A stretch of DNA of 49,500 nt from contig LBRU01000002.1 in NCBI GenBank assembly GCA_000991575.1, positions 143,689 through 193,188 on the forward strand, written 5' to 3'. Below, one piece after another: positions 27,283-35,720 of the stretch; the first letter of the stretch is position 1; every line of letters begins with the position of its first letter. This DNA comes from a candidate division TM6 bacterium GW2011_GWE2_36_25 (lineage in GTDB: Bacteria; Babelota; Babeliae; Babelales; UBA12409). The position numbers were made by a program, and so were the translations under genes. Below the pieces are notes generated by a model, which saw nothing but the letters and a program-made list of their open reading frames with translations, made no database searches and was not told the origin of the DNA.

Positions 27283-27708
27283 ATGAAGTATATTGTTATA
27301 ATTTTGCTGCTTATCGCAGGAATTGAAAATAATATTTTGGCAAAAGAAGTTGCCTTCACTAATAAATCTGAACAAATTTATTTAATTACCAACGAAGGCC
27401 GTACTGAGCGTATAAAAGGTATCACTCGTCCTGGTTGGAATATTACAAAAATTAACCCTTTTGGCGCAAGTTCAATACATTTTGAGATGAGACGCTGTGG
27501 AAAAAAAGATGGAAAAGAAAATCAATATTATGTTTTCAAGTCACCCAATATTCCGCTTAATTTTACACAAGCAACCATTTCAGGAAGATGGCCCACAGAA
27601 GCATCACAAGGAGCTTCTCTTTTATTAACCACAGAGAATGGCTCTATTTCAGTTCCAATGAATCAAGCATCTTTCACTGAACAAGATTGTCGAAGTTTAG
27701 TTTATTAA
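27283..27708 (+). CDS. Secreted hypothetical protein
   Basis: The 141-residue product begins with a signal peptide (MKYIVIILLLIAGIENNILAKE). A beta-rich region without recognisable motifs follows, with two cysteines (RRCGKKDG and QDCRSL) that could pair. A TATAAT at 27259-27264 and AGGAGAG ahead of the ATG support expression. Its stop overlaps the convergent rluD-like gene by 4 bp. Family not recognised. Confidence 0.6.
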   Translation: MKYIVIILLLIAGIENNILAKEVAFTNKSEQIYLITNEGRTERIKGITRPGWNITKINPFGASSIHFEMRRCGKKDGKENQYYVFKSPNIPLNFTQATISGRWPTEASQGASLLLTTENGSISVPMNQASFTEQDCRSLVY

Positions 27709-28652
27709 GAGGCTTCAACCGGTTGATCAATAAGCTTTTGCATGTCTTCAGGAACAGGATATTCATATGAATATTTTTTGCCTTGGTATTCAAAAGAGAT
27801 CTTTTTTGCATGCAGCGCCTGACGAGCAATTAACTTTGATTGTTTGCCATACAACGCATCGCCTAACAGTGGATGTCCGATTGCTGCAAAGTGAACTCTT
27901 ATCTGGTGCGTTCGCCCTGTTATCAATCGAACTTCAACTAAAGAATAATCTTTATAATAAGTTACTACTTTATACTGAGTAATTGCATCACGCTTTTTTC
28001 CTTTGACAGGCAAATGGATCATGCGATGCTTAAAAACCGGATCGCGACCAATAGAAAATTCAATAACACCCGTTTTTTCAGGATGCCCCTTAACAAGTGC
28101 CCAATAAATTTTCTCAACCGCACGCGCCCTAAAAAGATCCCCAAATGTATGTTGTGCAAAATTATTAAGCGTTACTAATAACAGGCCCGATGTATCTTTA
28201 TCCAAACGATGTACAATTCCTGGTCGTTCAGGAATTCCTACTGAACTTAATTGTGGATAAGAAGCAAGAAGCCAATCAACCAGCGTAACTTCATCGGTAT
28301 ATTCATTTGGCTTGTGAACCATTAAACCCGCAGGCTTAAACAAAACAACAAAATCTGGCTCCTGTGCAACAATTTTAACACCCAAATCTTTATCAAAAGG
28401 AGCAAGATCTTTAGGAGCCGGCAACGAAGGAAAAGTTACAGAAACCTTGTCCCCTTCCTTAAGAGCATATCCAGCTTTAACCGATTTTTCATTAACCAAG
28501 ATGAGATTATCATCAATCAGACGTTTAAAAAAGCTCCGTGAATAGCGTTCAAAAAAATCGTTCAAATAAATATCCAGCCGTTTTTCTGCATCAGCTGCGT
28601 CAATAGTAAAAGTTAATTTTTCTCCAGGATTAACCTGTCCTTTTATCGTCAT
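27705..28652 (-). CDS. rluD: RluD-type large-subunit pseudouridine synthase
   Basis: I start at the ATG at 28652 because GGAGGGGG lies 8 bp upstream and a TATAAT -10 lies just beyond, so 28694 would fall upstream of the likely transcript start. The product has an S4 domain (RLDIYLNDFFERYSRSFFKRLI), then the catalytic GIVHRLDKDTSGLLLV with Asp. RTHQIRVHFAAIGHPLLGD is the other signature. RluA/C/D enzymes modify 23S rRNA, RluD at 1911/1915/1917 in E. coli. The exact member is inferred from layout. Confidence 0.88.
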   Translation of the reverse strand: MTIKGQVNPGEKLTFTIDAADAEKRLDIYLNDFFERYSRSFFKRLIDDNLILVNEKSVKAGYALKEGDKVSVTFPSLPAPKDLAPFDKDLGVKIVAQEPDFVVLFKPAGLMVHKPNEYTDEVTLVDWLLASYPQLSSVGIPERPGIVHRLDKDTSGLLLVTLNNFAQHTFGDLFRARAVEKIYWALVKGHPEKTGVIEFSIGRDPVFKHRMIHLPVKGKKRDAITQYKVVTYYKDYSLVEVRLITGRTHQIRVHFAAIGHPLLGDALYGKQSKLIARQALHAKKISFEYQGKKYSYEYPVPEDMQKLIDQPVEAS

Positions 28653-28676
28653 AATTAATTCCCCCTCCATGAATTT

Positions 28677-28682
28677 ATTATA
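28677..28682 (-). promoter_or_regulatory. -10 box upstream of the rluD-type gene
   Basis: A perfect TATAAT on the minus strand ends 25 bp before the chosen ATG at 28652. No convincing -35 box is seen. Confidence 0.5.
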
Positions 28683-28803
28683 ACATAAAAACAATTTTTA
28701 AATGATTTCAATAGAAAAAAAGAGCTTTATTTTAAACTAATTAGACAGGTTCACATCTTTTCGTTAGGCTAAAAAAGTCCATATAAATGGCGGGGAGGAC
28801 TTT

Positions 28804-30162
28804 ATGACCGAAAATGAAATTTTTAATGAAATTAATGAGCACATTGATGAAATTACACAGCAGACCGCTCAGGGAAAGAAGCTTCTCAATGAACTCGCAA
28901 ACTTGCACCATGCTGATATTGCTCAAATTTTAACCCATTGCTCAAAAGAAGATTTTAAAGAAATCTTTCCTCTTTTTAACAAAACGCTGCAATCAGACAT
29001 TGTAGGACACCTTCCCAATTCACGGCAAGCACTTGCCATGAGCATCGTAAATGACAAGCAACGTTTTTCGTTTCTTGAAAATATGTCAATGGACGATCTC
29101 TACGATTTAGCTGACTTTACCACCGATGAAGAACTCAAGCATTACTTTAGTTTATTCAGAAAAAATGACCGTGAAAAAGTACTTAAGCTTCTCAAACTAA
29201 AATCTAACACCGTCGGCACAATTATGGATATTAACGTCGTGACCTTCAATGCTGATATTTCTGTTGAAAAAAGCATTCAAATTTTACAAAGATTACGTCC
29301 TGAACAAGAGCTTCATCGAACGATCTATATAACTGATAAAAAAAATAAATTAGTTGGTCATATTGGCATTGAAGATCTCGTACTTCACAGTCCAAAAACA
29401 AAAATGAGTGAATTCATGCAAAAAAATGAATTCATTGCCAAAGCTGATGAAGACCAGGAAGATGTTGCCCAAAAAATGCGCCATTATCATATTACCTCCG
29501 CACCGGTAGTCAGTCGCGGCAGCTATTTTCTTGGTGCAATCACGGCAGAAAATTTAGTTGATATTTTAGAAGAAGAAGCGAGCGAAGACATTTTACGTAT
29601 TTCTGCAATGACGCGCTTAAAACACACGTATTTTGAAACGCCATTTTTTAGACTCTTTTTTGAGCGAGGCGCTATTCTTATTGTTCTAATGTTTGCTGAA
29701 TCCATCACCTCTTTTATAATCGGACACTATGAAGTCTTACTTATTGATGCACTAACGCTCTTTATCCCAATGCTTATTAGTACCGGTGGCAATACAAGCA
29801 CCCAAACATCTGCCGTTGTTATTCAAGGACTTGCCTCTGGAGAAATCAGCTCTAACAATTTAAGAAAATTTCTTAACCGTGAATTTTTCATGGCCCTCTT
29901 TTTATCACTCGTACTGGCTTTAGCAGCATTTGTACGAGTCTTCTATTTTAGCAAGCAAAGTCTCAGCATCAGCTTAACAGTCGGAACCTCAATCGGAACG
30001 GTAGTTATGGCCTCAGTTCTCTTAGGAAGTGCCATTCCATTTATTTTGCGCAAAATAGGCCTCGATCCGGCTTATGCGGCAGCCCCCTTTTTAGCAACCG
30101 GAATGGATATTTTAGGTCTTTTCGTTTATTGCTATGTAGCAAAATTGATATTAGCAATATAA
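28804..30162 (+). CDS. mgtE: MgtE-type magnesium transporter
   Basis: The 452-residue product has the MgtE layout: N-domain (residues 1-130, superhelical), two CBS domains (~135-255, with TIMDINVVTFNADISVEKS and FIAKADEDQEDVAQKMRHY), a plug helix and five transmembrane helices. The pore motif GGNTSTQTSAVVIQGLASGE is present. It imports Mg2+, gated by Mg2+ binding between N and CBS domains. A GGGGAGGA ribosome site precedes the ATG. The 60-nt leader does not match an M-box. Confidence 0.93.
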   Translation: MTENEIFNEINEHIDEITQQTAQGKKLLNELANLHHADIAQILTHCSKEDFKEIFPLFNKTLQSDIVGHLPNSRQALAMSIVNDKQRFSFLENMSMDDLYDLADFTTDEELKHYFSLFRKNDREKVLKLLKLKSNTVGTIMDINVVTFNADISVEKSIQILQRLRPEQELHRTIYITDKKNKLVGHIGIEDLVLHSPKTKMSEFMQKNEFIAKADEDQEDVAQKMRHYHITSAPVVSRGSYFLGAITAENLVDILEEEASEDILRISAMTRLKHTYFETPFFRLFFERGAILIVLMFAESITSFIIGHYEVLLIDALTLFIPMLISTGGNTSTQTSAVVIQGLASGEISSNNLRKFLNREFFMALFLSLVLALAAFVRVFYFSKQSLSISLTVGTSIGTVVMASVLLGSAIPFILRKIGLDPAYAAAPFLATGMDILGLFVYCYVAKLILAI

Positions 30163-30208
30163 AAAAAGAATTTTAACAACAACCAGCCACACTTTATCTC
30201 TTTTTTTC

Positions 30209-30237
30209 TTGACAAAGCGTTATCTCATCGGTAATTT
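30209..30237 (+). promoter_or_regulatory. Promoter of the tRNA-Lys/tRNA-Glu pair
   Basis: TTGACA at 30209-30214 and TAATTT at 30232-30237 have a 17-nt spacer, 47 nt before tRNA-Lys. Confidence 0.6.
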
Positions 30238-30283
30238 ATTAATGTGATCTAGATCGTCGATTCTTTCGATAATTTAGCCAAAT

Positions 30284-30359
30284 GAGCCGCTAGCTCAGTC
30301 GGTAGAGCAACAGCCTTTTAAGCTGTGGGTCGTTGGTTCGAATCCAACGCGGCTCACCA
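30284..30359 (+). tRNA. tRNA-Lys, anticodon TTT
   Basis: This is a 76-nt cloverleaf: acceptor GAGCCGC/GCGGCTC, anticodon arm ACAGC-CTTTTAA-GCTGT giving TTT, T-arm GTTGG-TTCGAAT-CCAAC, encoded CCA. Confidence 0.97.
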
Positions 30360-30392
30360 TCTTTCCGTCTTCTGGCTTGAAATAATTGTAAC

Positions 30393-30468
30393 GTCCCTAT
30401 CGTCTAGGGGTCTAGGACATCGCCCTTTCACGGCGAAAACAGGGGTTCGAATCCCCTTAGGGACGCCA
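30393..30468 (+). tRNA. tRNA-Glu, anticodon TTC
   Basis: This is a 76-nt cloverleaf: acceptor GTCCCTA/TAGGGAC, anticodon arm TCGCC-CTTTCAC-GGCGA giving TTC, T-arm GGGG-TTCGAAT-CCCC, encoded CCA. It lies 33 bp after tRNA-Lys, probably in the same transcript. Confidence 0.97.
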
Positions 30469-30509
30469 TCTTCTTTAAAAAACAGAGCCCTTAAGTATAA
30501 GGAATTTTA

Positions 30510-31340
30510 ATGAAAAAGCTCATAATTGGATTTTCATGTTTGAGCTTAATTAATTCAACCTTATGTATTACGCATCCCAATACAAAAATCTATTTCAAAC
30601 GAAAATCAATTTGTTATAACAACAGTAATTCATTTGAAAAGTTTATGCGCTGGACTAATGAAAAGAAAAAAATAGTGGAAACTCTTTCCAGCGTTATTAG
30701 TAACAATAAAAAACTTTTGCTGGATATTGGTGCTGGCAATGGAGAAATAACTACGGGAATTGCTGATCGTTTTGATCATATTGTTGCTATTGAACCAAGC
30801 AAAACTTTATTTGAACAATTAAGAAAAGTATGCAGAACTCAAAAATTTACCTTAGTAGAAAAACCTTTTGAAAAAGTTATATTAGATCAAAAATTTGATG
30901 TAATCATCTCTTCTCACTCTTTTCAATTTATTACAAATCCTACATATGAATTGACGCGTATCAAAGAACTGTTAAGCGATTCAGGAATGTTGATCCTCAT
31001 TAATTTGAAACAAGATTGTGAGTATATAAAACTTTATCATAAATTTCGTAAAAAAATTTTTGGTCCTGAATCTACTTATGCTCAAAATTTAAATTTTGAA
31101 TATGATATCATGGAACTTTTGCAACAATTTTTTAATGTCAAACAAAGTTTTTTTGATACACAACTCACAATACCAACTATTGATGATTACATTAGTCTCT
31201 TGGATTTTTTCTATGACGTACCACTTAGTTCCATTAGCCCAGATACTATAATGTTTATCAAAAAAGAATTATACAAGGATTATGGAGATAACCCTATAAA
31301 GATTAACTTTGAGCAGGCTATGTATATTTGCACTAAATAA
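30510..31340 (+). CDS. SAM-dependent methyltransferase with signal peptide
   Basis: The 276-residue product starts with a signal peptide (MKKLIIGFSCLSLINSTLC). It then has a class I methyltransferase core: LLLDIGAGNGEITTGIA (motif I, about residues 71-87), then HIVAIEPSK (motif II acidic end) and FDVIISSHSFQF. A helical C-terminal region follows. The target is unknown. An exported SAM enzyme is odd because SAM is cytosolic. The ribosome-site context TAAGGAATTTTAATG recurs at the next gene, 10 bp after this one ends, so the two form an operon. Confidence 0.7.
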   Translation: MKKLIIGFSCLSLINSTLCITHPNTKIYFKRKSICYNNSNSFEKFMRWTNEKKKIVETLSSVISNNKKLLLDIGAGNGEITTGIADRFDHIVAIEPSKTLFEQLRKVCRTQKFTLVEKPFEKVILDQKFDVIISSHSFQFITNPTYELTRIKELLSDSGMLILINLKQDCEYIKLYHKFRKKIFGPESTYAQNLNFEYDIMELLQQFFNVKQSFFDTQLTIPTIDDYISLLDFFYDVPLSSISPDTIMFIKKELYKDYGDNPIKINFEQAMYICTK

Positions 31341-31349
31341 GGAATTTTA

Positions 31350-32396
31350 ATGAAAAATTTATTTTTGCTTCTTTTACTAATCACACAAGCAAAGGCCACG
31401 GAGGAACCTATGCAAAATCTAGAATTTCAAGAAAAAATTGTCATATTATGTAATGGCGAAACATGTACTCAAGCAACAATTTCACGTTATGAAGATAAGC
31501 GTGATAATGCTGTTATTATGGATTTAATTGATAAAAATAAATCAAGATATCCAGAAATAACTGCGGAAATGCTTATCCCCTATTTTAATCACAAAATTGA
31601 GAATTTTAATCACACAGGACCAACCGGTCTAACGGTTTCCTTTAGCCTTTCTTATTCTACGTATGTCTTACGTACCGCAGAAAAAATTGTAGGATTTATT
31701 TCTTATCTCATTAACTCTGCAAAAGAACCAACAGAAATAACAACAGCAAATATAGTATTATTCTATATTGATTCTAATTATCAACAAGCTGCTACTGAAG
31801 AACTGCTTAACTTTACTCTTCGAGAAATGAGTAACAAAAAGGCAAGTATGGTAGTACTTAAAATCTCTAAAAATGAAGAACAACAATCAATCGTAGAAAA
31901 AATGGGCTTCCAGGATTTCAATCAACAAGTTAAAGCTCAACAACAAATAATGCCCAAAAATGCATCAAAAGAACAACAAGAAGCTGCTGCAAAAAATCTA
32001 GACAATAGTTGTTTTTATATGAAAGTACTAGCAGAAAACTTGCCCAAAGAAACTACAAAACCAACACCAATTGAAAGCTCATTACTAAACATCACTAAAG
32101 CAACTTATGAGCAGGAAGTTCTTAATGAAACTAAACCTGTGGTTGTGGATGTGTATGCAGACTGGTGCGGGCCATGTCGTAAATTTGCACCGATTTTTGA
32201 AAAAGTTGCTGAAGCAAATCCAAACTACAAGTTTGTTCGTTTTAATTGTGTAGAAACAGAAAAAGAATTAGCAAAAGAACTCGACATTAAAGCTTTACCA
32301 ACGACACTCTTTATAAAAAACAAAAAGATAGTTGGAAGAGAAACAGGTTTTATGAGTCAAGAAGTGTTACAACAAAAACTCATAGAATATTTTTAA
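31350..32396 (+). CDS. Exported GNAT-like acetyltransferase fused to thioredoxin
   Basis: The 348-residue protein has a signal peptide (MKNLFLLLLLITQAKATEE). Residues ~45-210 look GNAT-like: YEDKRDNAVIMDLI, a central IVGFISYLI strand, ANIVLFYIDSNYQQAATEELLNFTL and a VEKMGFQDF ending typical of GNAT folds. Residues ~235-348 are a complete thioredoxin with WCGPCR (W272 to R277) and the cis-Pro LPTTLF. Thioredoxin call is firm; GNAT is moderate because the acetyl-CoA loop is not textbook. The combination is unusual. Operon with the methyltransferase. Confidence 0.75.
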   Translation: MKNLFLLLLLITQAKATEEPMQNLEFQEKIVILCNGETCTQATISRYEDKRDNAVIMDLIDKNKSRYPEITAEMLIPYFNHKIENFNHTGPTGLTVSFSLSYSTYVLRTAEKIVGFISYLINSAKEPTEITTANIVLFYIDSNYQQAATEELLNFTLREMSNKKASMVVLKISKNEEQQSIVEKMGFQDFNQQVKAQQQIMPKNASKEQQEAAAKNLDNSCFYMKVLAENLPKETTKPTPIESSLLNITKATYEQEVLNETKPVVVDVYADWCGPCRKFAPIFEKVAEANPNYKFVRFNCVETEKELAKELDIKALPTTLFIKNKKIVGRETGFMSQEVLQQKLIEYF

Positions 32397-32423
32397 GGCG
32401 AAACCGGGCATAAGGATTATCGT

Positions 32424-32921
32424 ATGTCTACTCCTATTCGAAAAGCAGTGCGTGTACTTCTTATTAATGAAAAAAATGAACTTCTCCTCATGTGTTACGA
32501 AAATTTCGACATCAGCACAAAAGAAGAAACAAAAAATAAAAGATTCTGGTGTACCATTGGCGGAGGAATTGAGGAAAAAGAATCACTCAAAGAGGCTGCC
32601 TTTCGAGAAATATACGAAGAAACCGGCATTGCAAGCGAAGACATAAATTTAGGCCCCATCGTATGGCATAGCATGATCGAATTAAAACTTAAGGGTATTT
32701 TAACTACATTTGACGAATCATTTATTGTTGCCAAAACAAGACAAACTCACGTCGCTTTGTATAATCCAACCGATGATGAAAAAGAAAGAGTCAGCGCGTT
32801 GAAATGGTTTACATTGAATAAAATCAAAGAGAGCAAAGACCCAATTTTCCCTCTCACCTTACCAAAACTTCTACCGGATATTTTATCTAAAAAATATCCT
32901 AAATCTCCCCTTGAGATCTAA
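32424..32921 (+). CDS. Nudix hydrolase
   Basis: The 165-residue product has a perfect Nudix box (GX5EX7REUXEEXGU) in the segment from GGIEEKE through AAFREIYEETGI, residues ~47-71. It lacks a signal peptide and starts MSTPIRKAVRVLLINEKNELLLM, the usual first strands. These enzymes hydrolyse nucleoside diphosphate derivatives; the substrate is not predictable. AAGGAT precedes the ATG. It follows the acetyltransferase-thioredoxin gene by 27 bp. From its stop to 33121 there is no gene; an imperfect stem between TCAAATGA and TCATTTGA lies there. Confidence 0.88.
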   Translation: MSTPIRKAVRVLLINEKNELLLMCYENFDISTKEETKNKRFWCTIGGGIEEKESLKEAAFREIYEETGIASEDINLGPIVWHSMIELKLKGILTTFDESFIVAKTRQTHVALYNPTDDEKERVSALKWFTLNKIKESKDPIFPLTLPKLLPDILSKKYPKSPLEI

Positions 32922-33121
32922 ATTTCATCCGCTCATTCATCTAAAGGGCCTCACTAATGATTAACTTAACGCGAGTTCAATTAATTGCTAAATAGTCCAA
33001 AATGCCAAATAAAGGTTTCAAATGATAACCATTCATCACCAGGCTTAAAATCCTGAGATTTTTCTGGTCATTTGAATAAAAAGTGACACTCTAATCAAAA
33101 ATCGATGCTCTACCTAAAACC

Positions 33122-33973
33122 TCAAGCAATCGTAATAGATCTATTGCGATCATCAGATAACATAATTTCACTAATTTTATTATTCGCCTCACTTAACATA
33201 AAGTCAGCGCAGGGTCGTATAAGTTCCTTTAAATCATCCCAATATTCTTTTTCTTCACCTTTGCAAATTGCCTTTGCCCGTTCCATAACTGGGCGATATT
33301 TTTCAGGCAGGCGATTAATAACCCAGTCTGCCGCAGCTGGTTTGGAACGAATCGCGCCCGTTGCTACAGTACTCCAGATGCGAGCAAACGTTAATAAAAC
33401 ATTACGCACATCACTATCAAGATCTGACATTAAATTGGGAAAGGCATCTTTTAAAGCAGTCATAACATCTTTATAAGGAACCTTGCACAGCAATTGATCT
33501 GGATTGGCTCCCACTAATGTATGACTTGCTAATAAAAGTTGAGTGACGAGTAATGCAAGATCAGGCATCTCTTTATTTGACCATGGCTCTACATTTCCTT
33601 GCTCAAATTGTGTACGTAACCATTCACCATATTGAAAATTAAATCTAGGCGGATAATGCCAAGGATTAATTTCAGATTTTTCAACTATCGTCATTTCGAT
33701 AGGTAATTTTTTGCCTTTCATATAAATACCGGAAATTTTAAGCAAGGCTGTCGCAAGTTTAACTTTTTCTTCACGTGTTGTAGCTCTATTGGAAACAACG
33801 AATAAGTCAATGTCGCTATATTTTTGAAGCCCCCCTAATATTGATGATCCGTATAAATATATTCCAAGCAGCTCTTGTCCAAAAATTTCCTTAACTAAAT
33901 TGAGAGACTCATGAATTTGTTTTTTTGCACCCGAATCAAGTTTTAAATTTGCAAGATTTATTTCTTTTTTCAT
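33122..33973 (-). CDS. ANT(3'')-like aminoglycoside nucleotidyltransferase
   Basis: The 283-residue product shows the AadA/ANT(3'') pattern throughout: YGSSILGGLQKYSDIDLFVV (GS-x(n)-DxD nucleotidyltransferase site), PIEMTIVEKSEINPWHYPPR, FQYGEWLR, DLALLVTQLLL, DVRNVLLTFARIWSTVATG and KPAAADWVINRLPEKYR. These enzymes adenylylate streptomycin and spectinomycin. Whether this chromosomal copy does so, or acts on a natural substrate, is unknown. AAGGGGA precedes the ATG. No integron cassette structure surrounds it. Confidence 0.85.
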   Translation of the reverse strand: MKKEINLANLKLDSGAKKQIHESLNLVKEIFGQELLGIYLYGSSILGGLQKYSDIDLFVVSNRATTREEKVKLATALLKISGIYMKGKKLPIEMTIVEKSEINPWHYPPRFNFQYGEWLRTQFEQGNVEPWSNKEMPDLALLVTQLLLASHTLVGANPDQLLCKVPYKDVMTALKDAFPNLMSDLDSDVRNVLLTFARIWSTVATGAIRSKPAAADWVINRLPEKYRPVMERAKAICKGEEKEYWDDLKELIRPCADFMLSEANNKISEIMLSDDRNRSITIA

Positions 33974-34097
33974 CGGTCCCCTTTAGACATAATTCGATCG
34001 CCTGTATTTAAATATTATGATTAAAATGTTATTATTATCAAAGTTAGCGTAAATAGTACTATAAAAAAACTCACTCTATAACCAATTAATTACAACC

Positions 34098-34391
34098 ATG
34101 ATAAAAATAATTCTCTTATTTCTACTTAAAGTAAATCTTATTGAAGCTGGCATTAAAATAATCATCACGATATTCGGAAGAGTTCGCACATTACCTCTGT
34201 TAAAAAAGCCCGCAGGATTTATGTACTGGACCTTAGCAGTCATTCAAACATTAATAGTCATCGCCTTACTACTCTTGAAATTTCATTGGTTTATCACCTT
34301 ATTGATCACATTAGCAGCTATTGAAATTTTATATGTCGCTACAAATTTGAGTCGAAACAATAATCTATTTAAAAGTGCTGATTTTCATTAA
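34098..34391 (+). CDS. Small membrane protein, hypothetical
   Basis: The 97-residue product has an N-terminal hydrophobic segment and two further transmembrane helices (FMYWTLAVIQTLIVIALLLL and FITLLITLAAIEILYVA). Polar ends are short. No family is recognised and the ribosome site is weak. It lies 18 bp before the beta-lactamase gene on the same strand and could be co-transcribed. Confidence 0.5.
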   Translation: MIKIILLFLLKVNLIEAGIKIIITIFGRVRTLPLLKKPAGFMYWTLAVIQTLIVIALLLLKFHWFITLLITLAAIEILYVATNLSRNNNLFKSADFH

Positions 34392-34409
34392 AAAATTCCT
34401 TGTTAAGCA

Positions 34410-35156
34410 ATGAACCATAAATTTAGTATTTTTCTATTTTTTCTTAAACCATTATGTGCGCAAGAATCTATTCTTATTACTCAAAATAATGACGTTATTT
34501 ACCAAGCTGGAGATTGCAACAAAAGATATTCGCCATGCTCGACTTTCAAAATTGCAATAAGTTTAATGGGCTATAATGAAAAAATATTAAAAAATGAAAG
34601 CCTTCCTGAATGGCATTATACTTCCTCATATAATGCACCTTTTGCCAAGTGGCAACAGTCGCACTCTCCTTCTTTATGGATAAAAAATAGTTGTGTTTGG
34701 TATTCACAAATTATTACCCAAAAAATTGGGATGGAAAAATTTCAATCTTATGTGGATATGTTTAATTATGGAAATAAGAATATCTTAGGAAGCAAACTCA
34801 AAAACGGCTTAACTCACTGTTGGCTTTCAAATAGTTTAAAAATATCGGTAAAAGAACAAGTGGACTTTCTTAATAAGCTTATTAAGAACCAATTGCCAGT
34901 TTCCCTTGAAGCTCACCATTTTACACGTAATCTTTTATTTATTGAGCAATTATCACTCAATTGTGAATTATATGGAAAAACAGGATTAGGTCTTATAAAC
35001 AATAAAGAAATAGGTTGGTTTATTGGTTGGATGAAAAACAATCAAGATATTTTTATTTTTGCCGCGGTTCTCGAAAACCAAAAAGAAAAAATTCCTTTAT
35101 CTCAAAAAGCTAAAAAACTTGTCAAAGATAAATTGAGAGAATTAATTAAACTTTAG
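34410..35156 (+). CDS. Class D (OXA-type) beta-lactamase
   Basis: The 248-residue product has a signal peptide (MNHKFSIFLFFLKPLCA) and all class D motifs. S44-T-F-K47 gives the nucleophile serine and the lysine that is carboxylated in the family. S94-C-V96 matches SxV, Y120-G-N122 the YGN box, and K190-T-G192 the KTG box. GWFIGW follows, as in OXA enzymes. The family hydrolyses penicillins; the spectrum cannot be predicted. It ends overlapping a broken antitoxin gene on the other strand by 11 bp. Confidence 0.9.
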   Translation: MNHKFSIFLFFLKPLCAQESILITQNNDVIYQAGDCNKRYSPCSTFKIAISLMGYNEKILKNESLPEWHYTSSYNAPFAKWQQSHSPSLWIKNSCVWYSQIITQKIGMEKFQSYVDMFNYGNKNILGSKLKNGLTHCWLSNSLKISVKEQVDFLNKLIKNQLPVSLEAHHFTRNLLFIEQLSLNCELYGKTGLGLINNKEIGWFIGWMKNNQDIFIFAAVLENQKEKIPLSQKAKKLVKDKLRELIKL

Positions 35157-35320
35157 ATTTTTTTGTTTTTTTTACCGATTTTACAATCGATTCAAATTCC
35201 TGGATACGAGTAACCATTGATTCATAAGACTTCATATCAAGCAAGACCTGAATTGTTTTGCCCTTTGTATCTTTAATACAATTGGGCTTAATTCGTGAGA
35301 ATTTTTTTTATCTTGGACAT
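35146..35320 (-). pseudogene. Frameshifted antitoxin-like gene
   Basis: Starting at the ATG at 35320, the frame reads MSKIKK and then stops after an A8 run (T8 on the plus strand, 35302-35309). Removing one A restores a 57-residue protein continuing FSRIKPNCIKDTKGKTIQ and LLDMKSYESMVTRIQEF. This resembles the intact neighbour at 35345-35536 (PRFVYDENGKKIG, then AIDEFEKCIDILEDY). So it is a paralogue broken by a homopolymer slip, or a slippage-expressed gene, or a sequencing error. Confidence 0.55.
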
Positions 35321-35344
35321 TTTATTTTTTAGTAAGCATCTTTT

Positions 35345-35536
35345 CTATGTTTTCTGTATCACTTCTTTATGTGGAATAAGTTTTTCTTTTTTTGCACTGC
35401 GTTGCTTGACCAACTGATAATCTTGGTAGTCTTCAAGAATATCTATACATTTTTCAAATTCATCTATAGCAAGAATGGCCCCTATTTTTTTCCCATTCTC
35501 ATCATAAACAAATCGTGGATTTACTTTTTTTATCAT
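35345..35536 (-). CDS. Phd/RelB-like antitoxin, no partner toxin seen
   Basis: From the ATG at 35536 the 63-residue product (MIKKVNPRFVYDENGKKIGA...) has the N-terminal beta-hairpin and following helix typical of small Phd/YefM-like antitoxins, then a Lys-rich tail ending KEVIQKT. A TTG at 35551 is an alternative start. No toxin ORF lies on either side; its only neighbour on this strand is the frameshifted paralogue. 35552-35720 holds no gene. Confidence 0.5.
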   Translation of the reverse strand: MIKKVNPRFVYDENGKKIGAILAIDEFEKCIDILEDYQDYQLVKQRSAKKEKLIPHKEVIQKT

Positions 35537-35720
35537 TGCCTTAATACTCAAAAAAACTTAATCTCTCATTGTTAGATACTACATTTTTAACATGCATAAC
35601 TCAATACATATTATATTAATAAGCCCCAGAAAAATTCTTCAACCTTAAAGAGTGACTCAGGCATTATTAATGTAAATTATTTTTTGAGTTCACATCTTTT
35701 TAATAAAGAGGAACGTTATC

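Noticed and set aside
28741-28803. Possible M-box riboswitch before mgtE
   Set aside because: The leader is only about 60 nt and lacks the conserved M-box core.
33122-35156. Integron cassette array carrying resistance genes
   Set aside because: The genes point in opposite directions and no attC-like sites or integrase are present.
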